This document shows positions 10,279-22,036 of a stretch of 64,000 nucleotides of DNA, piece by piece. The DNA comes from Monosporascus cannonballus (lineage: Eukaryota; Ascomycota; Sordariomycetes; Xylariales): contig QJNS01000022.1 of NCBI GenBank assembly GCA_004154925.1, positions 186,001 through 250,000 on the forward strand. The letters are read 5' to 3'. A program made the position numbers and the translations under genes. Below the pieces are notes generated by a model that saw nothing but the letters and a program-made list of their open reading frames with translations, had not been told where the DNA came from and did not search any database. Numbering within the stretch: position 1 is the stretch's first letter; every line of letters begins with the position of its first letter.

Positions 10279-12330
10279 ATGGGCGGCAGCGCATATGTGA
10301 CATCTGTTCTCCTGCGATCATGTCTTCGCCAATCACCACAATGTGTGACTTATTATAACAATAGCTTGCGCCCGTTATGGCGCCCTCTCCACTCGTATCT
10401 GCGTGCTGCGACCTCGGGGACAATACGGCGGCCGGGTGCGCTCTTCCACCCCTCGGCACGCCACAGCAGCACCAAGGCGGTGGTCAGCGACCTCGAGCGC
10501 CGTATAGCCGCCATCCCGATCTCGCGCTTTCGCAACTTTTGCATCGTCGCGCACATCGACCATGGCAAGTCCACGCTCTCCGACCGGCTGCTCGAGATCA
10601 CGGGCACCATCTCCTCGTCCCACTCCAACAAGCAGATCCTCGACACGCTCGAGGTTGAGCGGGAGCGCGGCATCACCGTAAAGGCCCAGACGTGCTCCAT
10701 GATCTACAATCACGAGGGCCTCGACTACCTCCTGCACCTGGTCGATACCCCTGGACACGTAGATTTCCGCGCTGAGGTGACGAGGTCGTATGCCAGCTGC
10801 GGGGGAGCGCTGTTGTTGGTCGACGCCAGTCAGGGTATCCAGGCCCAGACTGTCGCCAACTTCTACCTCGCGTTCGCCGAGGGGCTGAAGATCCTGCCTG
10901 TGATCAACAAGATCGACATGACGGCGGCTGACGTGCCGAGAGTCCTGGAGCAGCTCGAGACCACGTTCGAGTTGGACTCGAAGACGGCCATCGGCGTAAG
11001 CGCTAAGACGGGTCTGAATGTCAAGAGTCTACTCCCGGCTATCGTGGAGACCATGCCTGCTCCGACGGGCGACGAGTCGGAACCGCTACGGATGTTGCTC
11101 GTAGATTCGTGGTACGACAGTTTCCGCGGTGTCATCTGTCTCGTCAGACTCTTTGACGGCACCGTCAGAGCTGGTGACTCCATTGTGAGTTTCGCCACTG
11201 GCAACAAATACACCGTAGGGGAAGTGGGCATCCGATACCCGACACAGGTCCCACAGACCGTGTTGCGGGCCGGTCAGGTCGGCTACATCTTCTTCAACCC
11301 CGGCATGAAGAGGATCCAGGACGCCAAGATCGGCGACACGTTCACCGCAGTCGGCTCGGAGGACGTCGTCGAGCCCTATCCCGGTTTCGAGGAACCGAAG
11401 CCCATGGTCTTCGTCGCCGCGTTCCCGACGGACCCGGGAGACTATGGTCGTCTATCGGACCACATCAACCAGCTCGTGCTCAACGACCGCAGCGTGACCC
11501 TATCCAAGGACCACTCCGAAGCCCTCGGCGCCGGCTGGCGGATCGGGTTCCTCGGGAGTCTGCACTGCTCCGTGTTCCAGGACCGGCTGCGGCAGGAGCA
11601 CGGGTCCAGCGTCATCATCACGGAGCCGGCGGTGCAGACCAAGGTGGTGTGGCGCGACGGCGAGGAGTCGGTGATACAGAACCCGGCGGAATTCCCCGAC
11701 GCCGACACGCCCGCGGCGCGGGCCGCGACCTTCTACGAGCCGTACGTGCTGGCGACCATGACGATCCCCGAGGAGTACCTGGGGCGGGCGATCGAGCTGT
11801 GCGAGGCGAACCGCGGCGAGCAGGAGAGCATCGAGTTCTTCCACGGGCAGCAGGTGATCCTCAAGTACCGGATCCCGACGGCGCAGCTCGTCGACGACCT
11901 GTTCGGCAAGCTCAAGGGCGCCACAAAGGGGTACGCGACGCTCGACTACGAGGACGCCGGCTGGCGCGAGAGCAGGCTCGTCAAGCTGCAGCTGCTCGTC
12001 AACAAGCAGCCAGTCGACGCCATCGCGCGCGTCGTCCACCTGTCGCAGGCCGAGCGCCTCGGCCGCCAGTGGGTCACGCGTTTCAAGGAGCACGTCCAGC
12101 GCCAGATGTTCGAGGTCGTCATCCAGGCCGCCGTCGGCAAGAAGATCATCGCCCGCGAGACCATCAAGCCCTTCCGCAAAGACGTCCTCGCCAAGCTGCA
12201 CGCCAGCGACATCACCCGCCGCCGCAAGCTGCTCGAGAAGCAGAAGGAGGGCCGCAAGAAGCTCACCAGCAGGTCCGTCGGGAACGTCGTCATCGAGCAG
12301 GAGGCCTTCCAGAGGTTTTTGTCAAAGTGA
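10279..12330 (+). CDS. GUF1: Mitochondrial translation GTPase GUF1 (LepA/EF4)
   Basis: Ribosome-bound GTPase of the mitochondrial matrix, ortholog of bacterial LepA/EF4, thought to back-translocate or remodel stalled ribosomes and support fidelity. It is a single exon of 683 residues, normal for fungi. Residues 1 to about 70 are rich in Arg, Leu and Ser with few acids, a mitochondrial presequence. The G domain starts near residue 83: G1 AHIDHGKST (about 91-99), G2 RGIT, G3 DTPGH, G4 NKID and G5 SAKTG all intact. LepA-specific parts follow: the domain reading [20 protein letters not shown] and the C-terminal [20 protein letters not shown], ending [30 protein letters not shown] chose the Met at 10279 because it begins the presequence; the longer frame starts only at GTG. 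It is divergent from MAD2. GC-rich codon use and an intact frame indicate a functional gene. Confidence 0.96.
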   Translation: MGGSAYVTSVLLRSCLRQSPQCVTYYNNSLRPLWRPLHSYLRAATSGTIRRPGALFHPSARHSSTKAVVSDLERRIAAIPISRFRNFCIVAHIDHGKSTLSDRLLEITGTISSSHSNKQILDTLEVERERGITVKAQTCSMIYNHEGLDYLLHLVDTPGHVDFRAEVTRSYASCGGALLLVDASQGIQAQTVANFYLAFAEGLKILPVINKIDMTAADVPRVLEQLETTFELDSKTAIGVSAKTGLNVKSLLPAIVETMPAPTGDESEPLRMLLVDSWYDSFRGVICLVRLFDGTVRAGDSIVSFATGNKYTVGEVGIRYPTQVPQTVLRAGQVGYIFFNPGMKRIQDAKIGDTFTAVGSEDVVEPYPGFEEPKPMVFVAAFPTDPGDYGRLSDHINQLVLNDRSVTLSKDHSEALGAGWRIGFLGSLHCSVFQDRLRQEHGSSVIITEPAVQTKVVWRDGEESVIQNPAEFPDADTPAARAATFYEPYVLATMTIPEEYLGRAIELCEANRGEQESIEFFHGQQVILKYRIPTAQLVDDLFGKLKGATKGYATLDYEDAGWRESRLVKLQLLVNKQPVDAIARVVHLSQAERLGRQWVTRFKEHVQRQMFEVVIQAAVGKKIIARETIKPFRKDVLAKLHASDITRRRKLLEKQKEGRKKLTSRSVGNVVIEQEAFQRFLSK

Positions 12331-13025
12331 GGTGTCAGGTTATACGAGTGTACGAGGCAGGTTTTGGTGTGGAGAGTTGCGATGCTACGTGTGTATACAA
12401 GCCATCGACTGATTGTATGATAGTACGGCTATAGTTAAGCCGGTATAATGTGCATTATCTGGCCATGCTCCCATATTGTCTCGGGGTGGGGACTAATATA
12501 GTGGTCAAAGATGACTACCCTTCTGAGCTCGATTAAACGCGTATCGCGCCACATTACCGTCACCCGTAGAACGACACATCCAACCACTTATGGAATGGTC
12601 TCTGCACCTGATGCCTTTATGACACTCCCACTCAAGTGCATCGTGGTCCTAGTTGACCATTCCGATTCTGAAGTAAATTCGATTCAGGGGAAGTGCTATG
12701 CTCACCAAAGATTTTTACCTGCAGCCGCCAACAGATATTATTTCGACAGCGCTATGGGTTTCCCGAAAGTTGCCCTTAGCAATTTCCTGTGTCCTGTATG
12801 AACCTAAGCTGGTACTGCTTTAACCTGGACCAAGGATCTAGAAAATATCTATAAGTTCGTTGAAACTAGGTATAATCTTTGCTGGCGCCGTGGTCGCTAC
12901 CATAGACCCGCCCCACGACTTCAACTCGACGCCGGCGCCCTCCTAGAGAAGCAGCGAAACAATGGCCCTGAGCCCCGCTCGCCGTAGCATAGTTTAGAAC
13001 GTGCCCGCTAATCTTGAATCCTTAT
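12331..13025. other. Intergenic, no gene recognised
   Basis: GUF1 3' flank. An open frame at 12511-12801 (96 codons) has no recognisable domain. A GC-rich patch at 12885-12990 could be a gene fragment, but no frame is convincing. Confidence 0.45.
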
Positions 13026-13430
13026 CTACAGGATGATTACGTCATAATCGAATCTGTCTGAGGCCCTGTTATCGAGAAGCCCGCGCACCCAGTTGGCATA
13101 GCCGGTGTCATAGCCATTCCTTCCACCATCCATAACCCAACGGTTCTCGTGTAGCCCTCTCATCGGCGACACCCAGCGTGTCGTAGTGAGAAAGCAATCC
13201 CCTACCAACTGGTATACGGGTGGTGGGAACTCCTGCATTTTACACCGGCCATGTTCCTGAGTTATTTCGCCGACGGCGTCGTCGACTTTGTCGATATCCA
13301 ATGTTGCTTCTCGCACGACCATTGCCGTCCCCCACGGTTGCCAGTCGCCATATCCAGAAGAAGCAAACGATAGAATCCTGTCGCCTTCTTTCACGCGGGT
13401 TACACCGATTCCCATGATATCTGCACGCTT
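13026..13430 (-). pseudogene. Fragment resembling a medium-chain dehydrogenase/reductase
   Basis: The minus frame begins near the AT-rich border and reads GVTRVKEGDRILSFA, then YGDWQPWGTA. This resembles the GroES-like N-terminal domain of zinc-type alcohol dehydrogenases and quinone oxidoreductases, where a similar GD-R turn is followed by a WGT-type loop. The frame stays open to a TAG at 13026, but after about 45 residues it no longer resembles the family. No N-terminus or Rossmann domain is visible. The match is short, so the call is tentative. It is probably a remnant cut off where AT-rich sequence begins. Confidence 0.4.
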
Positions 13431-13613
13431 TCAACACGTTGCTTATACATTTGTCAGAGTCGGCTTTATCTTCATTTACCGGTATTTTATCATTAAAATT
13501 TATAACCGCCATAAAATAATCTCGGTTAAAATGATTTTTTACTTATATCGGTATCATTATTATTAACTTTTAATAACAAAATTATTTTCGATTACTAAAA
13601 CAAAACAGTAAAC
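13431..13613. other. Compositional border between genic DNA and the AT-rich block
   Basis: Within about 80 bases the sequence changes from mixed composition to T/A-rich DNA with scattered CG dinucleotides. No gene is seen. Confidence 0.6.
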
Positions 13614-13996
13614 AAAACTGTTACGACCCAGCCAGGCTGGGCCTATGGAAACGGTCGGGCTAAGACCACAAAGGGCTACCACAGCCCAAATCACGTGATC
13701 AGTGTTCAGCGGATCGCAACTGAGCACTACTGAGCATCAGTGAGCAACCGCTTAACAAAGCTTTACTGAGCAGGAACGAGCAATAAGAAAAAGGAATCAA
13801 TATATAGATACGTTCGTTACCATAGTTTAGATAGCACCGGCTTGCAACAACAATTCGTTACTTAAGGCACCCTTGGTATTACGAGACGTAACACGATACT
13901 GTATCCATTGCTCAGATTCCCACGATACTCCTGCTAACATAAACCCGTACGACTTGGGTTTAATAGTTGGTTAAACCCCGCAACCTTCACAAAAAC
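13614..13996 (+). repeat. Solo LTR with AAAAC target-site duplication
   Basis: A 373-bp LTR (13619-13991) starts TGTTACGACC and ends TTCACA. It is flanked by identical 5-bp copies AAAAC (13614-13618 and 13992-13996). No gag or pol lies next to it, so it is a solo LTR left by LTR-LTR recombination. Its 3' part matches the LTRs of elements E and F (CATAAACCCGT...ACTT..GTTTAATAGTTGGTTAAACC). It has a TATA-like stretch near 13800 and several TGAGCA repeats at 13724-13778. It has far fewer RIP-type changes than the DNA to its right, so it is young or was spared as a short single copy. Confidence 0.85.
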
Positions 13997-14553
13997 ATAT
14001 AAAATAAATATATATAATAATAAATAAAGCATAATAGAAATAATATGATATTATTTCGAATTAATTAACGTAGTAATACATTAATTTATTAGCTGTTTTA
14101 ACGTTTTATAATAGTTTAAAAATGTTAATTTTGTAATTAAAATATGTTCGTCACTTAAATTTAATAAAATTAACATAACAGATAACGAAAAATAAATAAA
14201 TAAAGTAACACCTTATTTACGTAATACATTGTTTCCTTCGAAGGGAAAATTTGAGTTATCTTATATACTAATCTCAGTTTTAACAATATATGTCTTTATA
14301 AAATAAAAATTTTTAAAAAATAAAAAATATTTTGTTAAAATTTTAAATTAAACGATTTTGGCAATATTGGATTTTCCGCTTTATTGCGTATTGCGAAAAC
14401 AATTAACAAGATAGTTAAAAGATTTTTTAAAAAGATTTTTAAGTGATTTTAAATCGAACGTATATATTTTAAATACAAAATTAATACCATATACACCTAG
14501 TAAAAGTAAAACAAAAATCGCTAAAAAGTATAGTTAAATAAATCATAACGTAA
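13997..14553. other. AT-rich degenerate DNA
   Basis: Strongly AT-rich with no open frame of note. Probably RIP-damaged repeat remains that I cannot assign to a family. Confidence 0.5.
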
Positions 14554-14871
14554 TATTACGACCTGACAAGATGCGGCCTTAGAAGACGATCGTAACAAGG
14601 ATCTACGAGCTAAATAGGTTAAATTACGTAACGATTCGATAGGATCGGTCGTAAAGCGTTTAAAGCCAGGTTCGACGGAATTTATCGTAAAACTTTGAAA
14701 GCCAAATTTAATAAAAATAATAAATTATAATATATAAATACTTATTACGAAATATAATTAATTATTATATATATATATATATATATATTAAATATTTTAC
14801 GACATTGTTTATATATATCCGTACGATTTCGCTTTAATAATTAATCAAGGTTTTAAACATTATGTGTTATA
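14554..14871 (+). repeat. Left LTR of element F
   Basis: Starts TATTACGACC (from TGTTACGACC by RIP) and has two diverged copies of a unit of about 35 bp containing GGTCGTAAAG/TATCGTAAAA. Its end is AT-blurred; GTTATA at 14866-14871 is the likely terminus. A (TA)n run lies at about 14766-14788. Confidence 0.65.
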
Positions 14872-16949
14872 ACTTTAATTTGATAATACTATAAAAATAT
14901 TAATTAATATTAAAAAAATTTATTTAATATTTTTAAATTCAGCTTTAAAAATTCGAAATAAAACTTTAATAGTTGATAAATTAAATTATAATTATTTTAT
15001 TTATATCCATATTTCATAATAGAATAAAGCCCAAAAGCCATAGTCGTATAATAAAAAACGGAATTTTCGATTTTTTTATTTAAATACTTATTTATTTATA
15101 ATTAATCTTTTTAATACATAAATTAATTAAATTTTAGTTACAAAATCGGATTTAATAAAAAAATAATCGAAAAATTCGAACATATTATGCGAAAATATTT
15201 AAAAAAAGAATTTAATAAAAAGATTTTATCAACAAAGTTCTCTTCTAATATATTAATTTGAAATATAAATTACAAAATAAATTTTGTGATTTAAATAAAA
15301 ACGGATTCTTAATATAATTAAACTTTTACTTATAGTAAAGAGAATTAATTTTTAAATAAAGAATTATTTTTAGATGTTTTATACTAAAATTAAATAAAAT
15401 ATAATATAAGAAATAAAATTATTCAGTTTAAGTAATTACGTATATTAAATAAATATATTATATTTTTTAAATTATAATAAAGTACATTATTTTTAAGTTA
15501 TTAATAAAAAGGTTTTATAATAAAATTAGTAAACTTCGGTTTTTTTAAAAAGAAATCTGATTAATGTACATAATTAATTATATTATAAAAATATCGAAAA
15601 TATTAAAAGAATTCGAAATTAATATACATAAAACTTATTAAAATGAAGGTCTTAATGCGAAATATAAAACGTTAAAACCCTAGTGTCGAATATATTAATA
15701 AAATAATGATATATTTTTTAAAAAAATTAAAAGGTATTAAAAATAAAAAACACTAATTTTTTTGAAAGGTTTTATATTAATATAATGATATATATGGAGT
15801 ATATTATAAGAGGCGAAGACGTTTAATATATAATAAAAAAGAAATTTATTTACTGATGTATTATATATATATATAAGTATATGCGAATTTTTAACTAAAA
15901 TAACATATAATAAAATAAGAAAAAAATAATATGCATATTTTCGAATTATTATTTTTAAAACGATAATAATAAACGAATAACTTTGTAAAATTCTTTACAA
16001 ACAGTATTCGTAAAACAATTAATTGAATATATCGTAAAATAATATTGTTAAAAGCTTATTAGAGATTTTTAATTTTAATTAATATTTATAATAATTTTAA
16101 AAAAGAATAAATATTAATTGATTTTAAGAATAACATTAAGAATTTTGATAAAAAGATAAGAAGTTAAAACATATGTTAGCCAAAAAAGTAAAAGGTAGAA
16201 AAATCATCAAATTTAATTAATATAATTTAAATTATAACTATATTGATAAAAACGATAAATATAATAATTGGAAATATTATAGAAAGAAATATAAATAATA
16301 TTTTACGAATTTTAAAATAATAAGAAAAATATTATTTCTAAAAAAGCCGTAAAATGAGCAAATTTAAATTTTGTTAAAGAATTTACAAAACCGACTTTAA
16401 ACTCAATAATCAGTCTTTTTTAATAATTCTATGATGTTGAATATATATATCGAAACGTATTAATATATAGTACTAATAAATTGTAACGCTTTAAATAAAT
16501 ATTCTATTATATTAAATATTTTAATAAATTTATAATTATTATAAAATATTAATTGAAACTTTACACAATTATTAAAATCGATAATCAAATTTTCTTTTAT
16601 AATAATAAAAAGATTTAATACGAAACTTATTATTTTGAAATTTGTGTTCAAAATAATATTATATAATAGATTTTAATATCGTTTTATATAGGAATTACAA
16701 TATAGTTTCAGCTTTATTATAAATATATTGATACTTAATTCTAATTAACGAAAGGTTGAATGAAAAAAATTTGTTTTATATCGCGTTGACGAATTAAAAA
16801 CGACTTAACCTTTTAATATTAGATCGAAAATAATAACGAATGCAAAACTAAATATACAATAAATACTTCATCGCTTAAAAAATAAAATATAAAAAGAATA
16901 AAATACAAAAACATTAACTATAAAACAAATAAATATTAAAAAATACGAC

Positions 16950-16986
<37 letters not shown>

Positions 16987-19127
16987 AATAAAATTTAAAG
17001 AATTTAATAATAATTTAAAATAATATTTTGAAGAACTAATGAATACAATTAAGATATTATTATAGTATTTTTAATATAAATACCTTTTTTGTAAAAGACT
17101 TGCAAGAATTTATTGAAATATAATATATAAAATTATGAAACAATTTAAAAAAATTAATTACGAAGTTTTAACTTATTTATAACTTTAACGAAAACTAATT
17201 ATGCGCTTTTAAAAAGTCTAAAAAATCGGCTATAAAAATAGATTCGGTCTCTAAAGTTATATATAAAATACCTTACATTTTTCGTATTTAACCACAAAAT
17301 GGCAAATTAGAGTTTATAATCGGTTATAAATAATTAAACGATATTACTGTTAAAATTGAATATTATTATATTTAAATATTAGTATAAAACACCGATTTTA
17401 GAAATTTCAATAATTTATAATATTTAATTTTAAAAATAAATATAATTTTATTGAAATTTAAAGAGAAACGAATAAACACTAATATTTATACAGAAATACG
17501 AATTATTTGAATATGTAATTATATGAATAAAATTTACTCATATATTAAAATTTTTTTTTAAGTATAATAAATTATATATTTCGAAAATATCGTAATATTT
17601 GTATCATATGTTATTTTGCTAATAATTTCTAATATTTGAAAAGAAAAGAAACCTATTTTAAATACGTTTATAAAATGTTTTAAGTTTTTCAAAATCTTGT
17701 ATCATTTATTAAACTAAAAGAAATTAATTTTATATTAAAAGAAGTAAAATATTTTATATATATTATTATTTACAAATATAGCAAAATAAAATTAAAGAAA
17801 TCGATATAATTATAAAATATTAAATGATATTTATAATTAAAGCTATATAAATACTGTCTAGATTTTTCAGTTATGATAAAATGCTTGACCGAAGTTTTAA
17901 CAAAATCATTATAACGTTGATAAATTTTTAAAGAATGAAAGATTTTAAATAAATATTTTAAAAGAAAATAAAATTATAAAAAACTAAAACTATAATCATT
18001 AACAGGCTAATATTAATTATATATATTTTAATGCATCCCATTAAATTAAAAGCTACTATTTTAAATTATGTATTCATCGTAATAATCGGATACTAATATA
18101 ATTAAAATAAATAATTCATAGTTATCATTATAGCTTTTCGAAAGTTTAAGTATTTTCTTAAGGGTAATATTCATTATATTAAAGTGTATATATATTATAA
18201 ATCCTTTATTCGTTCTATTATAACTAATGAATTTACGTAATAATAATTACGATATATTAAGAAAAAAAAACGAATTTCGATTTCGTTATTATATTTAAAA
18301 AAGGCTAAAAATAGTACAGCAGAGAGTTTGACTAAATAACAAAGTTCGAAAAGAATTAATTAAACTTACTTCTATAATTTTCGATATTATTTTGAACCGG
18401 TATTTATATTTACACTAAATTGTAAGAATACGGGCTATACTATATGATATATATTACGAAATTAAAGAATAAAACGATAGTTTTCAAAAAAACGAAAGTT
18501 TAAACAAAGTATAAATTTTAGAGGACTATTAAACGGATTTTATACGTTATATATATAAATATTAATTATACGAATATTTATAAATTTCTAAAATTTTGAA
18601 ACATTTTAATAAATTTAGTATTTTTAAGAATAAAAGTAATAATAATAAATACGAACATAATATAGCTGTTATTATAACGACAAAATATAATATTATAAAT
18701 CCTATAAAAATTATACTTAGTATAAATTTCAACGGTTTTTTAAAGTCCAGTTATTATAAGCTTTATTTTTATATTCTCTTTATATTAAAAAATCTAATAA
18801 CAAAAGTATACTATAAATTTATTTCCGTAATTAATGAGAACTGTACGAAATTTCTAATTTTTTATTTTTAAAAACAATATTAGTACCGATTAATTAATAT
18901 ATTTTTCTTCAAAAATATTTTTAACTTATACGGATTGCTGTATCTAATTATTTTTAATAAAGTATTTACGTTTTTTTAATTTTTTTTGCAAAGTTTTATA
19001 ATAAAAATTATTTAACGTATTTAAATTTTATGCGAATAGATCAAATATTAAATACGTATTTATGATATTACATCAATTATAAACAGAATATTTAACTTAA
19101 AATATTACTTATTACTTAATACATATA
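14872..19127 (+). pseudogene. Element F gag-pol remains (gag, reverse transcriptase, RNase H, integrase)
   Basis: No frame survives, but Gypsy pol features can be traced by comparison with element E. Reverse-transcriptase remains lie at about 17260-17720, including a region reading YELFEYV and a following aromatic-rich relic of the YLDD box. Integrase-core remains lie at about 18640-19127, including FFKNIFNLYG. Nearly all Gln and Trp positions are stops (TAA/TAG), as RIP produces. The integrase is cut at 19128 by element G and resumes at 43265. The open frames at 16460-16651 (minus) and 18596-18871 (plus) are parts of this relic or shadows, not genes. Confidence 0.65.
16951..16984. repeat. 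(ATT)n microsatellite
   Basis: About eleven tandem ATT/TTA units. Equivalent short runs occur at the matching place in A (near 36620), so it may derive from an Asn/Lys-rich or repeated codon tract of the element and not from slippage alone. Confidence 0.8.
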
Positions 19128-19158
19128 TAATATTACAGCCGTGGTGTTTTGGTGTTTT
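19128..19158 (+). other. Left half of a split rolling-circle origin: nonanucleotide, stem arm, tandem repeats
   Basis: TAATATTAC (19128-19136) is followed directly by stem arm AGCCGTGGTGT (19137-19147). The arm runs into two adjacent copies of GGTGTTTT (19143-19150, 19151-19158), placed where viral Rep-binding iterons lie. The next 170 bases are unusually GC-rich for this block and largely free of RIP changes. Confidence 0.65.
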
Positions 19159-19477
19159 ACTAGGGTATGCACCAATCGGATATCTGGGATTCCGGATTTC
19201 TTTTAGTGTCCTACCAATGAGAAGCGTAGGACTTTTTAGCGCTGGTATCCGTATATCGGGTATGGGCTCTTCCGGCGTTAATAGATGCGCTAAGTTTCGT
19301 ATTCAAATTTAACTTGCTTTTTCGGGTTTGGTTTCTTTTAACCTAATTTTAGCATATACGCCAAGTTTGGTATTTTTGCGCATTAATATTATTTACTTTA
19401 TTTACAAATTATTTTTTATTTTTTTATTTATTTAATCTTTTTATTTATTTAACCTTTTTTCAGTTTTTCTTAATATT

Positions 19478-20477
19478 ATGTTCGTTTATCGTCGTCCTTA
19501 TCGTCCTTATCGCCGTTATTGCCGTTATTGTCCCAAATTTTATCCTCATCGTCGGTTCGGTATTATCTATTATTTTGGATACGTATATTATTATGAACGT
19601 TTTTTTTAGTTAATTTATTTACTTTATTTTATTTTTTCCGTTCATATATTGCTAATTACGATATTTAGGGTTTTAACTGTATTAAAAGGCTTTTACTTTG
19701 TCGTAACTATATTTTTAAAGGTTTTGCTTTTATTTTTTAGTATTCGTTTTTGGATCAGTTTTACGATAAATATTTTTTTGGCCTTATTACGACCTTTTTT
19801 ATTATTATGTTTAAGGGGTTTTCTGGCAGTTATCGCCGTTATTTCGATTATTTATACGTATTTTATCGTTTTGCGCGGGTTATGCGAAAAACTGCTTTTA
19901 TTAATCGTTATGATGAAAAATTTATAGAATAATTTGATAAAATTCGGTACGTACCTGTTATTTACGTTGGGAATTCGGATTCTGTTTTTTTTTAGTTTTT
20001 AATAATAAGGTTTATCGGTCCAATAATCGGACTCTTCGGATTATTATTACTAACGGCGTTCGGTTAGATTTTGATATTATTACGTTATGTAGTTATATTA
20101 TGTATATTCTAGTTATCCGGGCTTATAATAAGCCAAGTAATAATATTTTTGTCCCTGGGTTTCCCAGGTGTTAACGGTTATTTCAATCCGTTAGGCGTTT
20201 TTTTGGTTTTATAAAAATTACGGATATTCGCGCGCCTAAGTTTTTATTTAGAAATGGTATTATTTTGGAACGTATAAAACTTAAAGTTTCTATTTATTAA
20301 TTTATTCGATATAATGTTAAAAAGCGCGTTTTCGTCGATAGGGTTTATAATAAGCGTTTTATTTATAGGGTTAATAATTTAGAAAATCGACCTTTTAATA
20401 TTGATGTTCAAATATTACGAAAATTGGAATTCGGGAGTAATGCTGATAATTTTTTGCGCATTACGGAAAATGTGTAA
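19478..20477 (+). pseudogene. Capsid-protein-like relic of element G (rightward gene)
   Basis: The ATG at 19478 opens 43 codons whose first about 30 residues are packed with Arg and Tyr, with His and Lys, then more Tyr. A basic N-terminus of this kind is typical of CRESS-DNA virus capsid proteins, where it binds DNA and carries a nuclear signal. Two more protein-like stretches follow in other frames: about 19750-19932 (RYFDYLYVFYRFARVMRKTA) and about 20016-20150 (TLRIIITNGVRLDFD). A last block ends at TAA 20475-20477 after NADNFLRITENV. The total of about 1 kb fits a capsid gene of about 300 residues. Frame breaks and C-to-T changes have destroyed it. No capsid motif is specific enough to prove the call; position, strand, size and the basic start support it. 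Confidence 0.5.
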
Positions 20478-21342
20478 ATTAATTTTAATTTTTAATTTTT
20501 TTATTACAGTTTATATTCCTGTTTTTTTATTAAATATAGTTTTCCCTTACTCGATTTATTTTTAATAAATATTAATTCCGAAAATAAAAGTAAGTTATTA
20601 ATGCATATATATTCGAGCTCTTAATTTCGGATTTTTTTGGCGTAATATTTTATCGAATAAGTAATCGGGTTAATCGAAAACTTTTACTATTATTTTAAAC
20701 CAGGTTACAAAATACGCGTTATCCGTAATAAAGTTTAGAAATATTCGGGCTATATTTTATTAAAGGAAATTAAATATTTAATATTAATAGCTATCGTCGT
20801 TTTTTATATTTTTTAAAAATAAATTTAATACCTTTGTTCTATTATTTAATATTTTAGTTTTTGTTACTTTTACTAACAAAAGCTTTTATACCTTTATAAA
20901 AACGCAATTTCTTTTATTTATTTTATGTTTACTTTTGCTTATAAGCATAAGTTTTCGTTAATAAGGTATATATATAGCAATCCTTAGTTAAGAAAATATA
21001 TTTTCCGTACGTATTTTTCCGTAACAGAAAATTTTCATTAACAGCCGAATATTTATTTATAATATTTTAGCATTTGTTTATCGTATAAGGGTATATTATT
21101 TATTATTATATATTAATTATATGGAGATAATATAAAAATAATATTTTATTTTTTTATTGTATAAATATTAGGTTTTAGTAAACGTATTTATATTATTTTA
21201 TATATGCGTAATTTCCCATATGAACATCATAATTTCGGACGTATTATTTTTCCGTTAACTTTGGAATTTACTTAGTTTATACCATTATTTTAAGTTTTCG
21301 TTCAAGGGGGCCGCTTATGGCCACTTTTGATTATCGTTGCGT
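20478..21342. other. Element G, interior left of the element D insertion
   Basis: AT-rich with no clear coding frame. It would lie between the ends of the two converging genes of G. It is larger than the small intergenic region of known 2-3 kb CRESS genomes, so a third damaged gene or extra sequence could be hidden here. Confidence 0.4.
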
Positions 21343-21347
21343 TATTG

Positions 21348-21788
21348 TGTTATAGGGACAGGGGTTCCTGTCTCGAGGAGACCAACCTTTAAGGCCTAGC
21401 GCAGACCTGTCACGGCTAAACTCCGGATGGGAAGGTTTGGCCCTTAAAATGATCTAATTGATCTGGGTAATTTAAATAATCTGGACCAGATTATATAAAT
21501 TATATAGATCACATAGATCTACGATATACTTATTTTAAGGAATTAGGATATATAATGAATCGGTTTTTTATATAAATAGCACCTATTTAGTTTCGCTTTT
21601 TAATTATTAATCTAAGCTTCTAATTTAGAAGTAACTGTACCGTTTTTTAATTGGGAGAAAAATCCTTAAATTTCTTTAACGAATAAACCGTTAATAAATT
21701 ATTTTTCGCTTTATTGTTATCTGTAAATCAAGATCTTATTTCGGATATTACTTATACCTTTAGGTGGATGTATGACAGGTTCGTTATA
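21348..21788 (+). repeat. Left (5') LTR of element D
   Basis: 441 bp. A TATA-like TTATATAAATAGCACCTA lies at about 21570-21588. It matches the right LTR along its whole length, with C/T and G/A differences. The first about 90 bases remain GC-rich. Confidence 0.92.
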
Positions 21789-22036
21789 TTTTGATAGTTT
21801 TTTGATTAATAGCCGACGGATAATTTAAGGCCTAGTTGGGTATAAGCTTTTTTGAACTTAATAAAAACGATATTACAGGACGACGTTTAAAAGATAGATA
21901 ATATATTCGATCCCCGTTATTAGCTAGTGAAGTATTAATAATTAGATTAAACGATTTATTTTTTATCGAAAAAATTCTTTAATTAATTAATAACATGGCA
22001 CCTTTTATTATTTAATTTTAAGGAGGACCATTTTCG

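Noticed and set aside
11500..12201. Long antisense and alternate-frame open stretches inside GUF1
   Set aside because: Shadows caused by GC-rich third positions; low-complexity Arg/Asp/Leu translations.
14766..14788. (TA)n run as a CRISPR or centromere-type repeat
   Set aside because: Short simple repeat in RIP-mutated LTR sequence; no spaced repeat array.
19471..19479. A further TAATATTAT just before the capsid-like start
   Set aside because: Probably chance in AT-rich DNA; no inverted repeat surrounds it.
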